64,000 bases of DNA from Gymnothorax reevesii (taxonomy: Eukaryota; Chordata; Actinopteri; Anguilliformes; Muraenidae), in contig CM056580.1 of NCBI GenBank assembly GCA_029721435.1, positions 21,026,367-21,090,366 of the forward strand. The letters run 5' to 3'. This document shows positions 1 to 12,479 of the stretch, piece by piece. Position 1 is the first letter of the stretch, and each line of letters starts with the position of its first letter. The notes below the pieces were generated by a model that was not told the origin of the DNA, searched no databases, and saw only the letters and a program-made list of their open reading frames with translations. The translations under genes and the position numbers were made by a program.

Positions 1-114
1 AACGGGGGGGCCAAGCAGTCCAGGCCAGAGTCACCGTGGCACCATGGCAACTTCATGTGATTTTGTAAAAACGCTGATTACATATTTTATGTGAATTCAA
101 CACATATTGGATGA

Positions 115-1190
115 AACTGAGATATGACCTCATGACCTGTTTTTGTTGTTTGCCTTTAATTTGGCTGTAATGGAAAAATTGAAATGTCAACTCTAATTAC
201 TTTGTGAAGCTTAGTCTGAAGATCATCTTTAGCATATTTGGCGAAAATTGTCCAAAATGTGTGGCCCGTGAGAAATTTTTAAACAATTCCTTAAAATCCA
301 ATTTAGTGGCCGCATTAATTAGGTTGACTTCATAAGTTGCCATGTCTCGGCCTTAGGATTTGCCAAGGTATCACTTGACACATTTCTTTAAAGGTATAAA
401 GATCAACATATATCAGGCAAAATATATTTTTGGTTTTTGCCGTGCCTCTGAGTGTTTAAATGACACAATTTTTTGTGCTCTCTCAAACAGGGGTCCTGGG
501 TCCATGCACCCAGTTTGGTTTTTGCTGTGATGTGACCTCATTTTCTCCTGGGTAGCTTTGTCGGCAATTTAAATTGGCTGTGATGGACAAAAATCCATTG
601 ATATTGAGGCTTGGTCTGAATATCATCGGTAGCAACTTGGCAGACATTTGGACAAAATGTTCCACCGGTGAAAAATTTTGATACCTGATAAAGAACATTG
701 TGGCCATCAAATCAATTAGGTTGACATGATAAATTGCCATGTCTCTCCATTAGGACCATCCACAGCATTACCAGATTCAAGTTCTTTTTTTTTAAGGTTA
801 GCATATAAAAAATCATCAGCTGAAACACCGCTCAGCTCATTCAACATTCCCTAGTGGTCAAATGATGCAATTTTTTTCCCTGCTGTCTCAGAATGGGGTC
901 CCGAGTCAATTTACCAAGATAAGTTGAGACACATTAAAGCACTGCTGAGATATAACCTTGTTAATTGTTTGGCGCTGTGCCGCCTATTTTAATTGGCTGT
1001 GATGGGTAAACACTTTTACAAATCAGAACACCATACAGGTACATACGTGATGCATGATCTGAAGATCATCTCTCGAGATTTTGATAAAAATTGTACGTGG
1101 CTCGTGAGGAATTTTTAAACATTTCCTAAAAAATCAACATTGTGGAAATTACTCATGGCCGAAATTAATATCATTAGATGCCTTAAACTT
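115..1190. repeat. degenerate ~410-bp tandem repeat, three copies
   Basis: Three related units follow one another. Landmarks recur in the same order: gatatgacctca at 121, gatgtgacctca at 529 and gatataacctt at 949; then an attggctgtgatgg-like block; then a tctgaagatcatc-like block; then gtgagaaattttt-like sequence. The spacing is 408 then 420 bp. Units 1 and 2 also share an aattaggttgac...gccatgtctc block, and both unit borders carry a ggggtcc motif. Divergence between copies is high, so the array is old. The left end may run off the window. Similar blocks are, to my recollection, dispersed in many fish genomes, but I cannot name the family. The minus-strand open frame at 483-740 lies inside it and is not a gene. 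Confidence 0.7.
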
Positions 1191-4100
1191 TGCTTGCTCC
1201 AATAAATCCAGTGCTACGTCATTGTTGAAAATCGGACAAAAAAGGTTACAAAAGTTCCAGTCATAAATGCTCTTCCAACGTCAACCTCCTGGTGGCGCAA
1301 CAGAGCTTGGGGCTGAGACATCAAACCACTGGGCCTCATTGGAAAAATTTTTACCCTTTGGTTCTTGGGGTTGCCATTGTCTCTCTAGCTGGAAGAAGAG
1401 GATTAATAAGAGAAAACCTTAACACTGAAAAGTGCTCTCACAGTTTCACTGCATAGCCCCCGATGACAAACGCCATCAATAAATCAGATGCGATGACACC
1501 GTAAGGCTATGATGAATCTCGGTCGCCAAATGCAAATCTATTTTAATATCAAGGGTGAACAAAGCTTCACGCACAAGCCCCATCTCCCCGCTTATGCTTA
1601 ACATCCTAAGTACGACATACCTACTAGCTCATAGTTAAAATATAATGTAATGTAAAACCAAAGGCTGCTCACTGATTATGTTAAGCACTTTACTACTGGC
1701 AACCAGGCTGCTTTGACAACCCCCCCTACCTTCCAAAAAAAGAAAGAAATAACAGGTGTGGGTAATCCAAGGAATCATGGCTAAGCCAGTTAATGACATC
1801 ATGCATGGATATTTGCACTCGTTGAAAGTTCCTGAGGGGATTAGCAGACTGTGACTGGCGTTCTCGAGCTGCAGTGATGGTGGTCATCCTCCAAGCTTCC
1901 ATCTTCATATGCGAGGGACCTACAGACTGATGCAATCAGGCCGCAACATGTTTTTTATTTTGTTCTAGTAATCTTAGGTGGATTTATCTTATTGTCATTG
2001 CTTGAACAACATTGTACATCTGGGCTTTGATGTTTTGTGATGAACGTCTAAAGATTTTAGGATGAATACATTTTTTTTTTCTTAGCTTTTTAGCACCTAT
2101 ATTACTTACTCAGAGAGAATTATAAAGAGTATTTTAAATTGACTCTGATTCTTGGAGATGTTTTTCAAGAAGCTGTTTTATGTCTTATTTCCTTTTGAAG
2201 GAATTTTGAAGAAAATTTGTGTGGATGGTGTTTTCTTTTCTTAGAAATTTGTAGTTTTGCAATCATATTTACTGTTTTTGTTTTGTTATGACCGTTCGGG
2301 TATGTGTTTTGAAAGCAGTCATACCAGCAGTTTGGGATTAGTTTCGGGATTGTAAATGAAATATTCACTGAGGTTTCAGCAAAAAAGCATTGTGAAAAGG
2401 TGTCAGTACTTCCTCAGAACTATAAACATACATATAAAGACCTACCCCACAGCCTCTTCCAGAAAGGTCTCACATGTCATTTTGGTTCAGTTAAGTGCAT
2501 GTCAGTATCATCAGTTAGAGACTAGAAGCCATTCCCCAAGATGAGTCTTTTTAGTATTTAACTGTACTTGAATTCAGGATAAAGATTCTGAGGCAGGGCC
2601 TGTGCCTGCAGGACAACAGACTCAACATCTATAGTCTTATTGTAAACATGACAATTCTCTACTGCATCTTCATTTAAAAGAAGTGATCTGTTTATACTTT
2701 GCCAAATGTTGGTGTTTTTCTTGATATTAACCAATCAAATATATGCCAAGTATGTCTATAATTAGATATGTGTAAATGTTTGTGTGCCTCCAGTCATTAG
2801 ACTGCACACATAACACATAGTGCTGGATGGATTTGTATGCTTTTGGTAAGCACTTATAAAATAAAAGGTCTTGATATCTGGATATGATGATGTACAGCAC
2901 ATCAGGGCAATTTAGATTAAGATAAACTACTGCTGAATTAGACCTTGAGTAAAGAGTGTCTAAATGATCAAGGCAGAGCCCCGAGTTCGCCATCAATTTT
3001 ACAATTAGTGGTTTAACACCGTGTTTTATTGAACATGAGCTCCATTTTACTGAGGTTGTGTTACAAGCATGGCTTTAATCCACCTAACACTCCAGCCAAA
3101 TATAGCCACCTTTCTACTGAAAAGATTTCATTAAAAAGATGCAGTCTTTTTATTAAGTGTTTTTATTAATGTTAAAAGTACAGGAGCTGACTGTCAGTTT
3201 GATTCAGTGCGGTCCATTAGATTTTGATTATGCAAATGCCCCATAATAAATAAATTACTATAATTGCATTTGAAATGCCCAGCAACTGCATGAGATGAAA
3301 GCATTTAAATAATGTATTAAATGTCATTGAATTATTTATCTCTGATAATTCAAAATAACCAAGTGTGTAGGCCTTGTAGTCTTTTGTAGAAATTTTGGCC
3401 ATGATGTCTGACAGTAAGTAACCAGCCAATGCGTAAAAAGTGATGAAGCTGGAACCCCTCCAAAAAAAAAAAAAAAAATGTTAATTTTCTTTGCAAATTC
3501 TTGCATTTTCTGTCTGGCCAGTTTATAGCATAAATTGAGACAAGGTTTATAGGCTTATTAAAACTCTGACTGTACATACTTGGAGTAAGGGAACGCCATT
3601 CATTAAATTAACACAAAAGCCTAAGTATGCTTTTAAAACCTTGGAATTTTTGCTGAAAAATGTCTTATTCAAACACCAAAAACAGCTAAATTAAACAAAA
3701 TACACTTAGGATAATTCTATAATGGAAACAAGTGAAGATTTCTGATGATCATAATTTATCTTCATTCTACATTTTGAGTTGTGTTTTTTATGGACTGCAC
3801 TTCATTTGGTAATTAAATAATTTGTGTAGAATCAAGCGGGCATATTTATAGACACTCCTACAGTCGGGCACATCTTTACATTATCATCTTCCAATTTCAT
3901 GCAAATATGCGGCAAAAAAAGGACTCATACATAAATGCGTGCGCTTCAGCTGTGACATATGATGTCCTTACTTGAAAAGGAAAATTAAAAATTAATCAGA
4001 AATTTCTCCTGGTTTGCGCCTGTACGCCCACAAAGACATTCAGCAGCATACAGTAATGTTGATCTTACTGAAGTAGCAGTCCTTCGTGAGTGCCACCATC

Positions 4101-7100
4101 TTAAGGCTTTAGCTGTGGTGAACAGGGATAGGGTAGAACTAAAATGTCGGCTGGATCACAATGGCTGGCGCTTTTTGCATGTGTCACTAAACAGTATGCA
4201 AGCATAGCTATGAATACCAATTATTTAATTAGCACCATGTCCATTGATGGATGTGGAGAAGATCATTTAAATGCATAATCCTCTCCATTACTGTCACGCA
4301 TACATCTCCACTGTGCCCTCCAATCCCCTGCGTAATCGACGCTTGATATGCAGCTATTCTTTACAAAAATGTATGTTTAATCCTAAGGTGTTTTAAAAGG
4401 AATCTATGGGTGTGCTTGACAGCTAGTACCTATACCAGCTGGTTCTCCTTGATTAATTCAGTCACACAATTTGCACGTGTTAAAAGTGTTCATTGCATGT
4501 GGCTGTCTCTTGCTGCAGAGAATATTGGTGTGATTAAGCTCTAAGAGGCTCGTGTATGTGATGTAGCTCTTGCCTACTAAAGAAGTACACTAGAGCGTAT
4601 AAAGCTGCCTGATGTTGCAATTGATAATGAATGCATGGCCTTAAGCGATTGACACTCTCTATGTTAATTTGCAACTCAGTATAACAAAATACATTGTGTT
4701 TGACACAAGACTTTTTTTATTGCGGCTAAATTCCAGTATGTGGCTTGTAAATTGCAGATTTTTGTTGTAGATGTATGCCTACGTGGCACACTTGCAACCC
4801 CCCTTCCCACACACATATGTATGAAAACTTAAAATTTAACTGTCATGCTCAACACAGTTGGAAGCCAATAAAATAAAGAAGAATGTGCTGGCTGGTGTTC
4901 ATGTAAATACAAATAAATGTATCGTTTGGTTGAAAATGAGACTTTTTAGTGCAGTGCTGGATGTGGTCTAATGCACCAGGAGATCTTGTGATACATTAGC
5001 ACAGAAATTCTGTTTTTTAATATTTTCCTCAACCGTATTTGAATGGATAATGGGCTCAGCGTGTAGAAAAATAGATCTCTACAATTGGGAATTAGCACAT
5101 TTCCATTATTGTCAGTGTATTTTCATCCCATTTATACTTATATAATTTCTATTAAAGTCAAATAAGCATGAACTATTTGCACTCTTCACTCCAAAAGATG
5201 GCTTTTTTTCCCTCTTAAAAAGGTGGGGGTATTTTATTTATTTATTTTTTATTTAAATCTTATTTTTATTTTATTGGTGGAGTTACGCACAACCACTTCA
5301 TGGGTTTGTGTCTTTTTTTTTTTTTTTTGATCAGGCAAAATGTGTCTTTTCATGATACATTTTTCCTGTCTTTCTCTGGTCAGTTGAAAGGACTTGAGAG
5401 GCGAAATGTTGCATTGCATGTCCGGTGATTTGCATGGTGTTTAATCTGCACGCTGGCCTGCCCATGGCCACCGTTAGTGGGAGTGAGAATGCAGTAAATT
5501 GCTTTCAGGCACACTGTCAGGCAGTGTTCTCACCCCCCTCCCCTCTCCCTTCCACTGCAAGCCTCTTAGAATATGCAAGACATCAGGATGGTCAAGGCTC
5601 CAGGATTGCAATTTGCCACTGACAGCCGTGCTTGTACGACTAAAGGCGCATTCTGATTTTCTTTTTTTTTTTCTAATTTCAATTCAGTGCACTTTTTTTT
5701 TAGTTTGTTTGGGCCAATGAATGACGGCACCTTCCAAATGCATCTGAACAAGGAGGTTAATTGAAGTGAAAAAGGTTCTGCTGCACAATTATCGGTCAGG
5801 CTTTAAAAATGGCCTCAAAATTCACCAGCTAATGGCCGTGGCCTTCTCCTCTGCTTTCCATCCATTTACAGGAGTATGTTCAAGGCTTCACAGGCCACTA
5901 ATGTGCGGAATATGCTAGAGAGGGATGGACTGTAGCTGCACTTGCGCTGTACTGGAATGACTGCAATTCTACAGAGCTCAGTGGGTTAAGTGAGGGGATG
6001 TAGAGGGTTGTGGCAGACTGTGCAGACGCAGCATTTACATGTGTCAATCTAGTTCTTTGGGGGCTGAGTTCGGATTTATAAAACATAATAACCAATTTTC
6101 ATTTCTTTAATTTAATTAAACAGTTATTTTTGGGGGGAGTGTGGGGCACAATTATTTAAAAAAAAAAAAAACACCCGGCTTGGACTGCAGTGGTTTCCCT
6201 ATTGTGCTGATAATTTAAATTAAAGGTGCAATGAGTAACTTTTTCTCACGTTTTTATCACTTTTTATTGCCAATGTGTGAATGGACAGTAAGACAACTTG
6301 AAAAAATTAGACGTTTCCTGATTTTCTTGGTTGCGTAAAACAGCCTGTCGGCTCATTTATGTATAGAGGTATATCGGACCAGAGCTTTTGAGAAAATCCA
6401 GAGGAAGTGACGTTTAAGGATGCTCCTGAATGCCCTGCCAGACAGCCTCACTTCACTCCCCCATAGTAGCTAGAATGCAAAACTAGGTAACAAAGCCAAG
6501 TAAAGTAAAAAAGAAAGTCCATTTGTGCATGGATTGAGCAAAGTGAAGGTTGTGATGGAAGTTATTATGTCAATGTGGAAGTGTGGTAACACATTTTATT
6601 CGTAATATTCTGTCCAGTTCATTTATTTTTAGCGTTGTCATCCAAAAAAATATAGTTACGCTAACATGCTGAGCCTCAGGCGAAAGCGACACACACACAG
6701 CAATTAAAGCTGCCTAAGCTAGCTAACAGGGACTTATCATATGAATACAAAGTATGTAAAGGTAACGACTCCCGAGTATAGATTGCTTCGATATAACAGG
6801 CCCATATTGAGCAAACAAACAATATTACACTTTATAATTCCAATTTAAAAAAAAAAAAACTTATTCAAAGTATAATGGCAGTGTAACTTCTCTTAGCTAG
6901 CAACCTCATCTACTACGTTCAGTTTGCTGTGTGAGTGCGAGCACAAGCAGCAGAATGCTGACTGCAGTTCCCCGGATGGCCACCGGTGTCAGTAATGACA
7001 AGGAATTGTTAATGGCATTATTTAATGGATTTTCAGTTTGACTGAATCCTCAATGTGTGTGTGCGTACTTGAGCATGTTATGCACATGAGTGTGTGTGCA

Positions 7101-7641
7101 AGTGTGTGTATGGTGCTACCCTAGATTACTGATACGGAGCATTGTTTGACATAATTTTATCAGTGTATGTTTTAAGCTCCAACTTTTATTTGTCTGTTAG
7201 ACCATCTCCCAGCTTACTGTGCAAATGTACTTCACTGTGGAAGTAAAATGCTGTAACATGCGCTCAGTGTCTGTGAGAGCTGGTAGAGGGAAACAAGAAA
7301 ATGGGTAATGGCTCTCAATGCAGACACTGATGTGTCCTTACCAATGAATACCTCTCAAGAGGGTGAGAAAGTATGTGTGTTCACGCACAGGTACCTGTGT
7401 GTGCTCATGAGCATAATTTATTTCACTGGGATGAAGGTCTCAACTTACAGTGAGTTATAAAGTTATAAAGCAAAGATAGATCTGTGATGTGTGTAAATAC
7501 AGTGATACACAGTGGTACACAGTGATCTGAGAAAATGCAGGTTTACTCGTCTGATGGAATGACAATACATTATAATAACACTGCAGTAAAATTGCAGTGC
7601 AATCTTAATTGTACATTTCTGTTTGCCTACGTCTCTCTCAC
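1191..7641. other. non-coding stretch, no supported gene
   Basis: AT-rich sequence with short homopolymers (A runs near 3462 and 6160, T run near 5322) and an ATTT-rich patch near 5232-5275. Both strands show only short open frames without convincing splice sites. One stretch, 2094-2195, follows a strong pyrimidine tract and stays open for 34 codons, but has no usable donor. The part from about 6225 to 7010 looks like a dispersed repeat and is listed separately. Confidence 0.6.
6225..7010. repeat. possible dispersed DNA-transposon-derived repeat
   Basis: The block starts with taaaggtgcaatgagtaac and carries the CTAGCTAAC-type words common in fish non-autonomous DNA elements (gctagctaacag near 6717, ttagctagcaac near 6893). 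It ends near agtaatgacaaggaatt at about 6992, a 17-mer that recurs near 58530. I could not find matching terminal inverted repeats or a target duplication, so both limits and class are uncertain. Confidence 0.3.
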
Positions 7642-7677
<36 letters not shown>

Positions 7678-7750
7678 AGTGAGAGAGAGAGAGAGAGAGA
7701 GTGCATGTGAGTATGCGTGTATGTGTATGTGTGTGTGTGTGTGTGTGTGA
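7642..7750. repeat. compound (GT)n-(GA)n-(GT)n microsatellite
   Basis: Alternating GT from 7642, a GA tract around 7679-7701, then GT again to 7750. The open frames on both strands across it (TH/HT and LS repeats) are by-products of the dinucleotide repeat. Confidence 0.9.
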
Positions 7751-8153
7751 GTGAACATCTTCAGAGTGCTTAGCAGAAGGAGCTGGACTCCATCACTCAG
7801 GGCAGTCTCAGTGATGGAATGCCATGCACATGTAGTACAAAAGCTGTGGAGCGTTGGGTTGCCGGAAGAGAGATGTGAGGCGACGAGCCTCACAAGGGGA
7901 GAGAGGGGAGGGGAAGGGATTGCGGTCAGAAAGCAGAACCCTCCTTTCCCTCCATTTTTTTCCCCCCAAAATGGCGTGGAACACGCTGGCACTCTCACAT
8001 ACGTACGCTACACATGGAGATTACTGGGAAGAGTGCCTAGTCCCAGGCGTGTCCTTGCATTACAAAAATGGCCCCCGGGCATGTATCTTACCCCACAAAC
8101 CTCTCACCCCCTTCCCTGACTACACTGTCAAACCCCCACCCCACTCCCCTCCA

Positions 8154-8945
8154 AGAGCTGTGCCTTGCTGCACTGGTGATAGCTACAGACTCACTCCCTG
8201 AGAGGAGCTGTGCCTCACTGTGCCAGTGGGGGCTACAGATTCACTCCCTGTGAGGAGCTGTGCCTCACTGTGCCTGTGAGGGCTACAGATTCACTCCGTG
8301 TGAGGAGCTGTGCCTCACTGTGCCTGTGATAGCTACACACTCGCTCCCTGTGAGGAGCTGTGCCTCACTGCGTTAGTGATAGCTGCAGACTCACTCCCTG
8401 TGAGGAGCTGTGCCTCACTGTGCCTGTGATAGCTACACACTCGCTCCCCGTGAGGAGCTGTGCCTCACTGTGTTATTGATAGCTACACACTCACTCCCTG
8501 TGAGGAGCTGTGCCTCACTGTGCCAGTGATAGCTACACACTCGCTCCCCGTGAGGAGCTGTGCCTCACTGTGCTAGTGATAGTTACACACTCGCTCCCCG
8601 TGAGGAGCTGTGCCTCACTGCGTTAGTGATAGCTACAGACTCACTCCCTGCGATGAGCTGTGCCTCTCTGTGCCTCTGAGAGCAACACTCGCTCCCTGCG
8701 AGGAGCTGTGCCTCACTGGGCCTGTGATAGCTACACACTCACTCTTAGCAAAGAGCAGTGCTTCTCTGTGTCGATAATTGGCACTCACTCCCCGAATGGA
8801 GCTGTGCTTGACTGTACCAATGACAAACACACACACTCACGCTCCCTGCCTGGAGTTTGCTTTGCTGTAACGGTGATAGCCACATGCTCGCTCCCTGCTA
8901 TGAGCAGTGACTCACTGACCCGGTGATGGGCACACACACTCCATA
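8154..8945. repeat. 50-bp minisatellite array
   Basis: A GAGGAGCTGTGCCTCACTG-type unit followed by a (c)tgtgatagctacacactc-type block repeats with a 50-bp period: the unit start recurs at 8251, 8301, 8351, 8401, 8451, 8501, 8551 and 8601. The central units are nearly identical. The first units and those after about 8700 are diverged, as expected of an array that homogenises at its centre. Related units reappear at 9716-9800 and 10556-10925, so the array was probably one block before other sequence was duplicated within it. Confidence 0.9.
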
Positions 8946-8954
8946 CTTTGAAAT

Positions 8955-9715
8955 AATCAAAATGGCTGGTGCTAATGTTGAGCGGTCCGTTGAATCTGTA
9001 TTTATGACAGTATTAAAAAAGGAATAACCACAAAGGAAATATTTTCTCTAAAAGAGTAGCAAATGACTGCAATTAAAGCTTTAGTTGATAAGAAAGATGC
9101 GTTTGCTGTATTACCAACAGAATTTGATTAAATTTTGATTCACTAACTGGTCTTGCATCACCAGAAAGCAAAGGAACAATAGCCCCAGTGGAAACCTAGT
9201 GGCTTTTGTTAATCTTGGGTAGAAATGGTTCTGTTAAATATTGGCTATTCTAACGTTAGTGTATTAAGTTGAATTGAAGGTGGCATGAATTGGACACTGG
9301 AACTAAGTATCTCGTCTAGTCGTCCGCCAGTCGTTACGGAAGCTAGCTTGCTAACTTTGGTAGAAGTGTCTAGTTGATGGCAGTATGAGCGCCATTAGAA
9401 ATGTAACAGCAGGTTGCGATTTATGCTGCTCTTAGTTTTAACTGTATTAATGTTTGTAGTAGTGAGCCAGCTTCTGTAAACTATAATTCAGTGGGCGCTA
9501 CAAAGCTTACATTTCATCTATGTTGTGTTGTTCATGTTTCGTTGTTCTGATGGGTTGTAATTCTTTCCAACTGAGTCCAGACCACATACAGTCAATGGTC
9601 CGGACTCATTTGGGTCTGAGCCAGTAAATAAGGACCCTTGGGAACTGAAAATGAGCGGAGAGGTTCCAGAGTACTTTGCATTAATGAATTGACCGAGAAG
9701 TACAACGATCACTGG
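8955..9715. repeat. higher-order duplication, unit 1
   Basis: This segment matches 9809-10555 at an offset of 854 bp. Shared landmarks in order are an aatcaaRatggct start, a ttaaagctttagttgataa block, a cactWacTggYcttgc block, a ctagtcg/ctagtag block followed by ggaRgctagctt, and a gttcatgtttc block. Each copy is followed by degenerate 50-bp minisatellite units. Many substitutions and small indels separate the copies. Confidence 0.75.
8962..9160 (+). pseudogene. RecQ-like helicase N-terminal fragment, broken (copy 1)
   Basis: Starting at ATG 8962, the reading MAGANVERSVES matches copy 2, but a TAA stop follows after about 20 codons. In other frames the block FSLKE-stop-QMTAIKALVDKKDAFAVLPTEFD can be followed. 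RecQ-type helicases carry a Q-containing motif 0 followed by a Walker A of the form LPTGxGKS. Here LKE..Q..AIKA and LPT are present, but the GxGKS part has become EFD-stop. I infer an old fragment of a RecQ-like helicase, a gene type that I recall as multicopy in some fish. It cannot encode a helicase. The family call rests on these motifs only. Confidence 0.45.
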
Positions 9716-9800
9716 TTATAGCCACACACTTGCTGCCAGCTAGCTAGGAGCTGTGCTTCGCTCTACCAGTGATAGCCACACACTCGCTCCCAACGTGGAA
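9716..9800. repeat. degenerate minisatellite units between the duplicated segments
   Basis: About two units of the 50-bp repeat (gctaggagctgtgcttcgct, gatagccacacactcgctcc) sit between the two copies of the 854-bp duplication. Confidence 0.7.
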
Positions 9801-9808
9801 ATAGGCCG

Positions 9809-10555
9809 AATCAAGATGGCTTGTGCTGATTTTGAACAATCTGTTGAATCCGCAATCGCAACATTATTAAATAAATTAGATTGGGTATTTTCTTTAAAAG
9901 AAGAACAAGTGATCGCAGTTAAAGCTTTAGTTGATAAAAAATAAGTGTTTACTGTGCTTCCAATATACAGGTAATTTGTTATAATTTCAATTCACTTACT
10001 GGCCTTGCTTATCACCAGAAAAAAAAAGAACCAAAGCCACAATAAAAATCCAGAGGCTATTTATCATCTTACGAAGAGATGACTAATTTTGGCTATATGA
10101 AATTTTAGTCATTAAATTACATCATGTCAAAATCAGTGTACTAACTTGAACTTGAGGCCATATGTATTGGATGTTGGAACTAGTTACCTAGCCTAGTAGA
10201 CCACCAGTAGATATGGAGGCTAGCTTACAAACCTTTTTAGAAGTAATACGTTCCAGACATTATGAATGCCATCGCAAACAAAGCAGCTTGTCGCCATTCA
10301 CGTTGCTTTATGTAAAAATTTTAATATTAGCTGGCTAGCTTCCTTAAACTAGAATTCAGTCAGAACTGAGCTTACATTTTGTCAGCGCTGAGGTGTTCAT
10401 GTTTCATTGCTTTGATTAGCAGTAGATCCAGTGGAGTCCAGACTCAATTTGGTCAGGGCCTGATGATGATGCCCCTTGGAAATTGAAACTGAACTGAGAA
10501 ATTCTTGACTAATTTGCATCGGCTAATTAGCCACACAACGCCTGGCTAACCGGTC
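9809..10555. repeat. higher-order duplication, unit 2
   Basis: Second copy of the segment at 8955-9715. It keeps the order of landmarks and again runs into degenerate 50-bp units at its right end. Confidence 0.75.
9816..10020 (+). pseudogene. RecQ-like helicase N-terminal fragment, broken (copy 2)
   Basis: From ATG 9816 a frame of 42 codons reads MACADFEQSVESAI..LLNKL, then FSLKEEQVIAVKALVDKK and a TAA stop at 9942-9944. It preserves the motif-0-like LKEEQ..A.KA block better than copy 1. After the stop the frame continues VFTVLP and then diverges, so the Walker A region is lost in both copies. The frame is also open upstream from 9753 through minisatellite sequence; that part is not homologous to helicase. 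The initiator ATG, the acidic start and the LKEEQ block support one ancestral coding exon for both copies. Neither is likely to be functional. Confidence 0.5.
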
Positions 10556-10925
10556 ACAGCCAGACACTCATTCTCGGCTAGGAGCTTTGCCAAGCTGTGC
10601 CAGTGATTGTCACACAGTTACTCCCAACTAGGAGCTGAACATTGCTGCACTGGTGATAGAAACACAATCACTCCCCCGGGGCTGTGCTTTTCTGTACAGG
10701 TTATAGTCACACTCTTGCTCCCCACTAGGAGCTGTGCTTCACTACACTAAAGACAGCCACACACTCGTTCCCTGCTGGGAGCTGTGGCTCCCTGTACCGG
10801 TGACAGCCACACACACACTCCCTGTAAGGAGCTGTGCTTTGCTGTATTGTGAGAGTCACACACATGCTCTCTGGAAGGAGCCGTGCCTCGCTGTATTAGC
10901 AATGGCCAAACACGCTCGCTCCCGG
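10556..10925. repeat. diverged minisatellite tail
   Basis: Seven or so diverged units with the words aggagctgtgctt, gtgatagccacacactcgctccc. Divergence is greater than in the central 8.2-8.7 kb array. The open frame at 10734-10964 is a repeat artefact. Confidence 0.75.
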
Positions 10926-11621
10926 CTTTCTCTTTTTAATGGAAAGGGGCAGGAGAAAGTATGATTCCTCATTTAAATATGCGTCTCCTCCAAGTCCACC
11001 ACCCTCCATAGCCTGCTCCTCAAATTTGGGCCTCTTTGAATCCAATTTGGATACTGTGAACACATGGACTTGGCTATATCATAAAAAAGAGGCATACAGT
11101 ATATGGTGTAATGCTTAATGCAAAATATTCCTCAGTGGGTTGTTTTTGATGATTTATGAAACAGCCTATTGTATAGAGGAAAACAAAGAAAATCAACCAA
11201 CCCTTACTGCGTGTTCGTCTGTTTAGATGTTCGTGTTTGAGTGCGTGCATAGGCAGTATGTCATAATAGTTGGAAAAGGTTTAATCATAAAATATAGAGA
11301 AATTGAGTGATGATTAAGCACAGTTATTTGTGTCCTCCCTGGCTCATTCTGTCTGTGTTACCATAGTAACGCATATGGCTTGGTCGCAATGCATGCGTTT
11401 GAGTGTTCTGTGTTCTATTTAGATTTATTTAATATGTTATGCATTATGTTTGGACAAGTCACTGAATGATATTCAAGTGAAATATGAAAGCTGTAAGTTT
11501 AAAATGAGATTCTTGACCAGATATTGCTTTTCTTTCAGCTTTCAATAAATATGATTATATCAATATACATTTGAGTTGTTCCATTGTGTTATTTTATTGA
11601 AATGTTCTGTTGCAATGACAG

Positions 11622-11708
11622 TAGTGCTTTTTCTGTTCATTGGGATGAACCGCAGTGGTTTAAGCATTTTGAAATTCAAGAGGTGCAGGAGAAACTGTGC
11701 TTTACAAT
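11622..11708 (+). CDS. putative internal coding exon A of an unidentified plus-strand gene
   Basis: A pyrimidine-rich run (ttattttattgaaatgttctg) leads to an acag acceptor at 11618-11621, and the segment ends at a good donor, acaat/gtaaga. It is 87 nt, entering and leaving in phase 2. The reading contains HWDEPQWFKHFEIQEVQEKL and then CFT, a composition rich in W, F, E and Q that looks like real protein. The last two bases (AT) join the G that opens the next candidate exon at 12480 to give Met without a stop. I do not recognise the protein. A shorter exon from the internal acceptor cgcag/TGG (11656) would keep the same frame. The call is inferred from splice sites and frame only. Confidence 0.42.
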
Positions 11709-12479
11709 GTAAGATATAATGTCAGATGGCAGAAAGAGTGCCACTGAAAATTTTCCAATTTCATTAAATTTAATTTGAGGGGATGAAAGTAAATCCTGGA
11801 AAGGGCTACCTGACTAACAAATTCTTTCATGACCAAACAAAGTATATAATCTATTTTCTGCTCCATCAAGCTAATTGGACGCAGCTCATTTTTCAATGTA
11901 TTCCATTATTTTTTCAATTGATTTGTTGTTGTTTTTTTTGCTGGATTGTGCAGAGCATTTCACTGGTTCACCTCTTCTATTGTGTCTGAATCTTTAGTCC
12001 TGTGGACCCAAAATTAACCTCATACATTCTCACCCTCAAAATACTATTCAGAACATTTTTGGAACTATTTCTTCATTGTATTTCTCTTACTCCTTTACAG
12101 TATGGTAATAAATCTGTATTTTTCACTATGGAGTATAAAGATATTTTCAGAACAGTTGCGAGCGAAATGAGCAATTTTCATAGATGATAGAGTCAAGTTC
12201 AACTCTGGAACAACCTGACAGTTTATTGGACCAGGACACTACTTGTCCTCTATGAAGTAATCACTCCCAGTATTTCATGCTAACCACACAGTGAATAAAT
12301 CATGATGCTGTCACCAAAAGTAGACAACTAAGTATGGTGTAAAGCATGAATTTGTCAGTGCAAATTCATAATTTTGGGAAGAATGAGCTGAAGTACCTAA
12401 ACCGTGGCTGTTATTTTATGGTGGTAAAATTCTTGCTTTTGGGAAGTCCAAATGAATTTTATTATTGTCATTTTGCCAG

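Noticed and set aside
2094..2195. 34 open codons (HLYYLLRENYKEYFKLTLIL then GDVFQEAV) after a long T tract ending in AG
   Set aside because: The reading looks protein-like, but no canonical donor precedes the TGA and it is too short to call.
7627..8201. Overlapping frames of 115-123 codons on both strands
   Set aside because: They run through a GT/GA microsatellite and the start of a minisatellite; composition is repeat-driven and no domain is visible.
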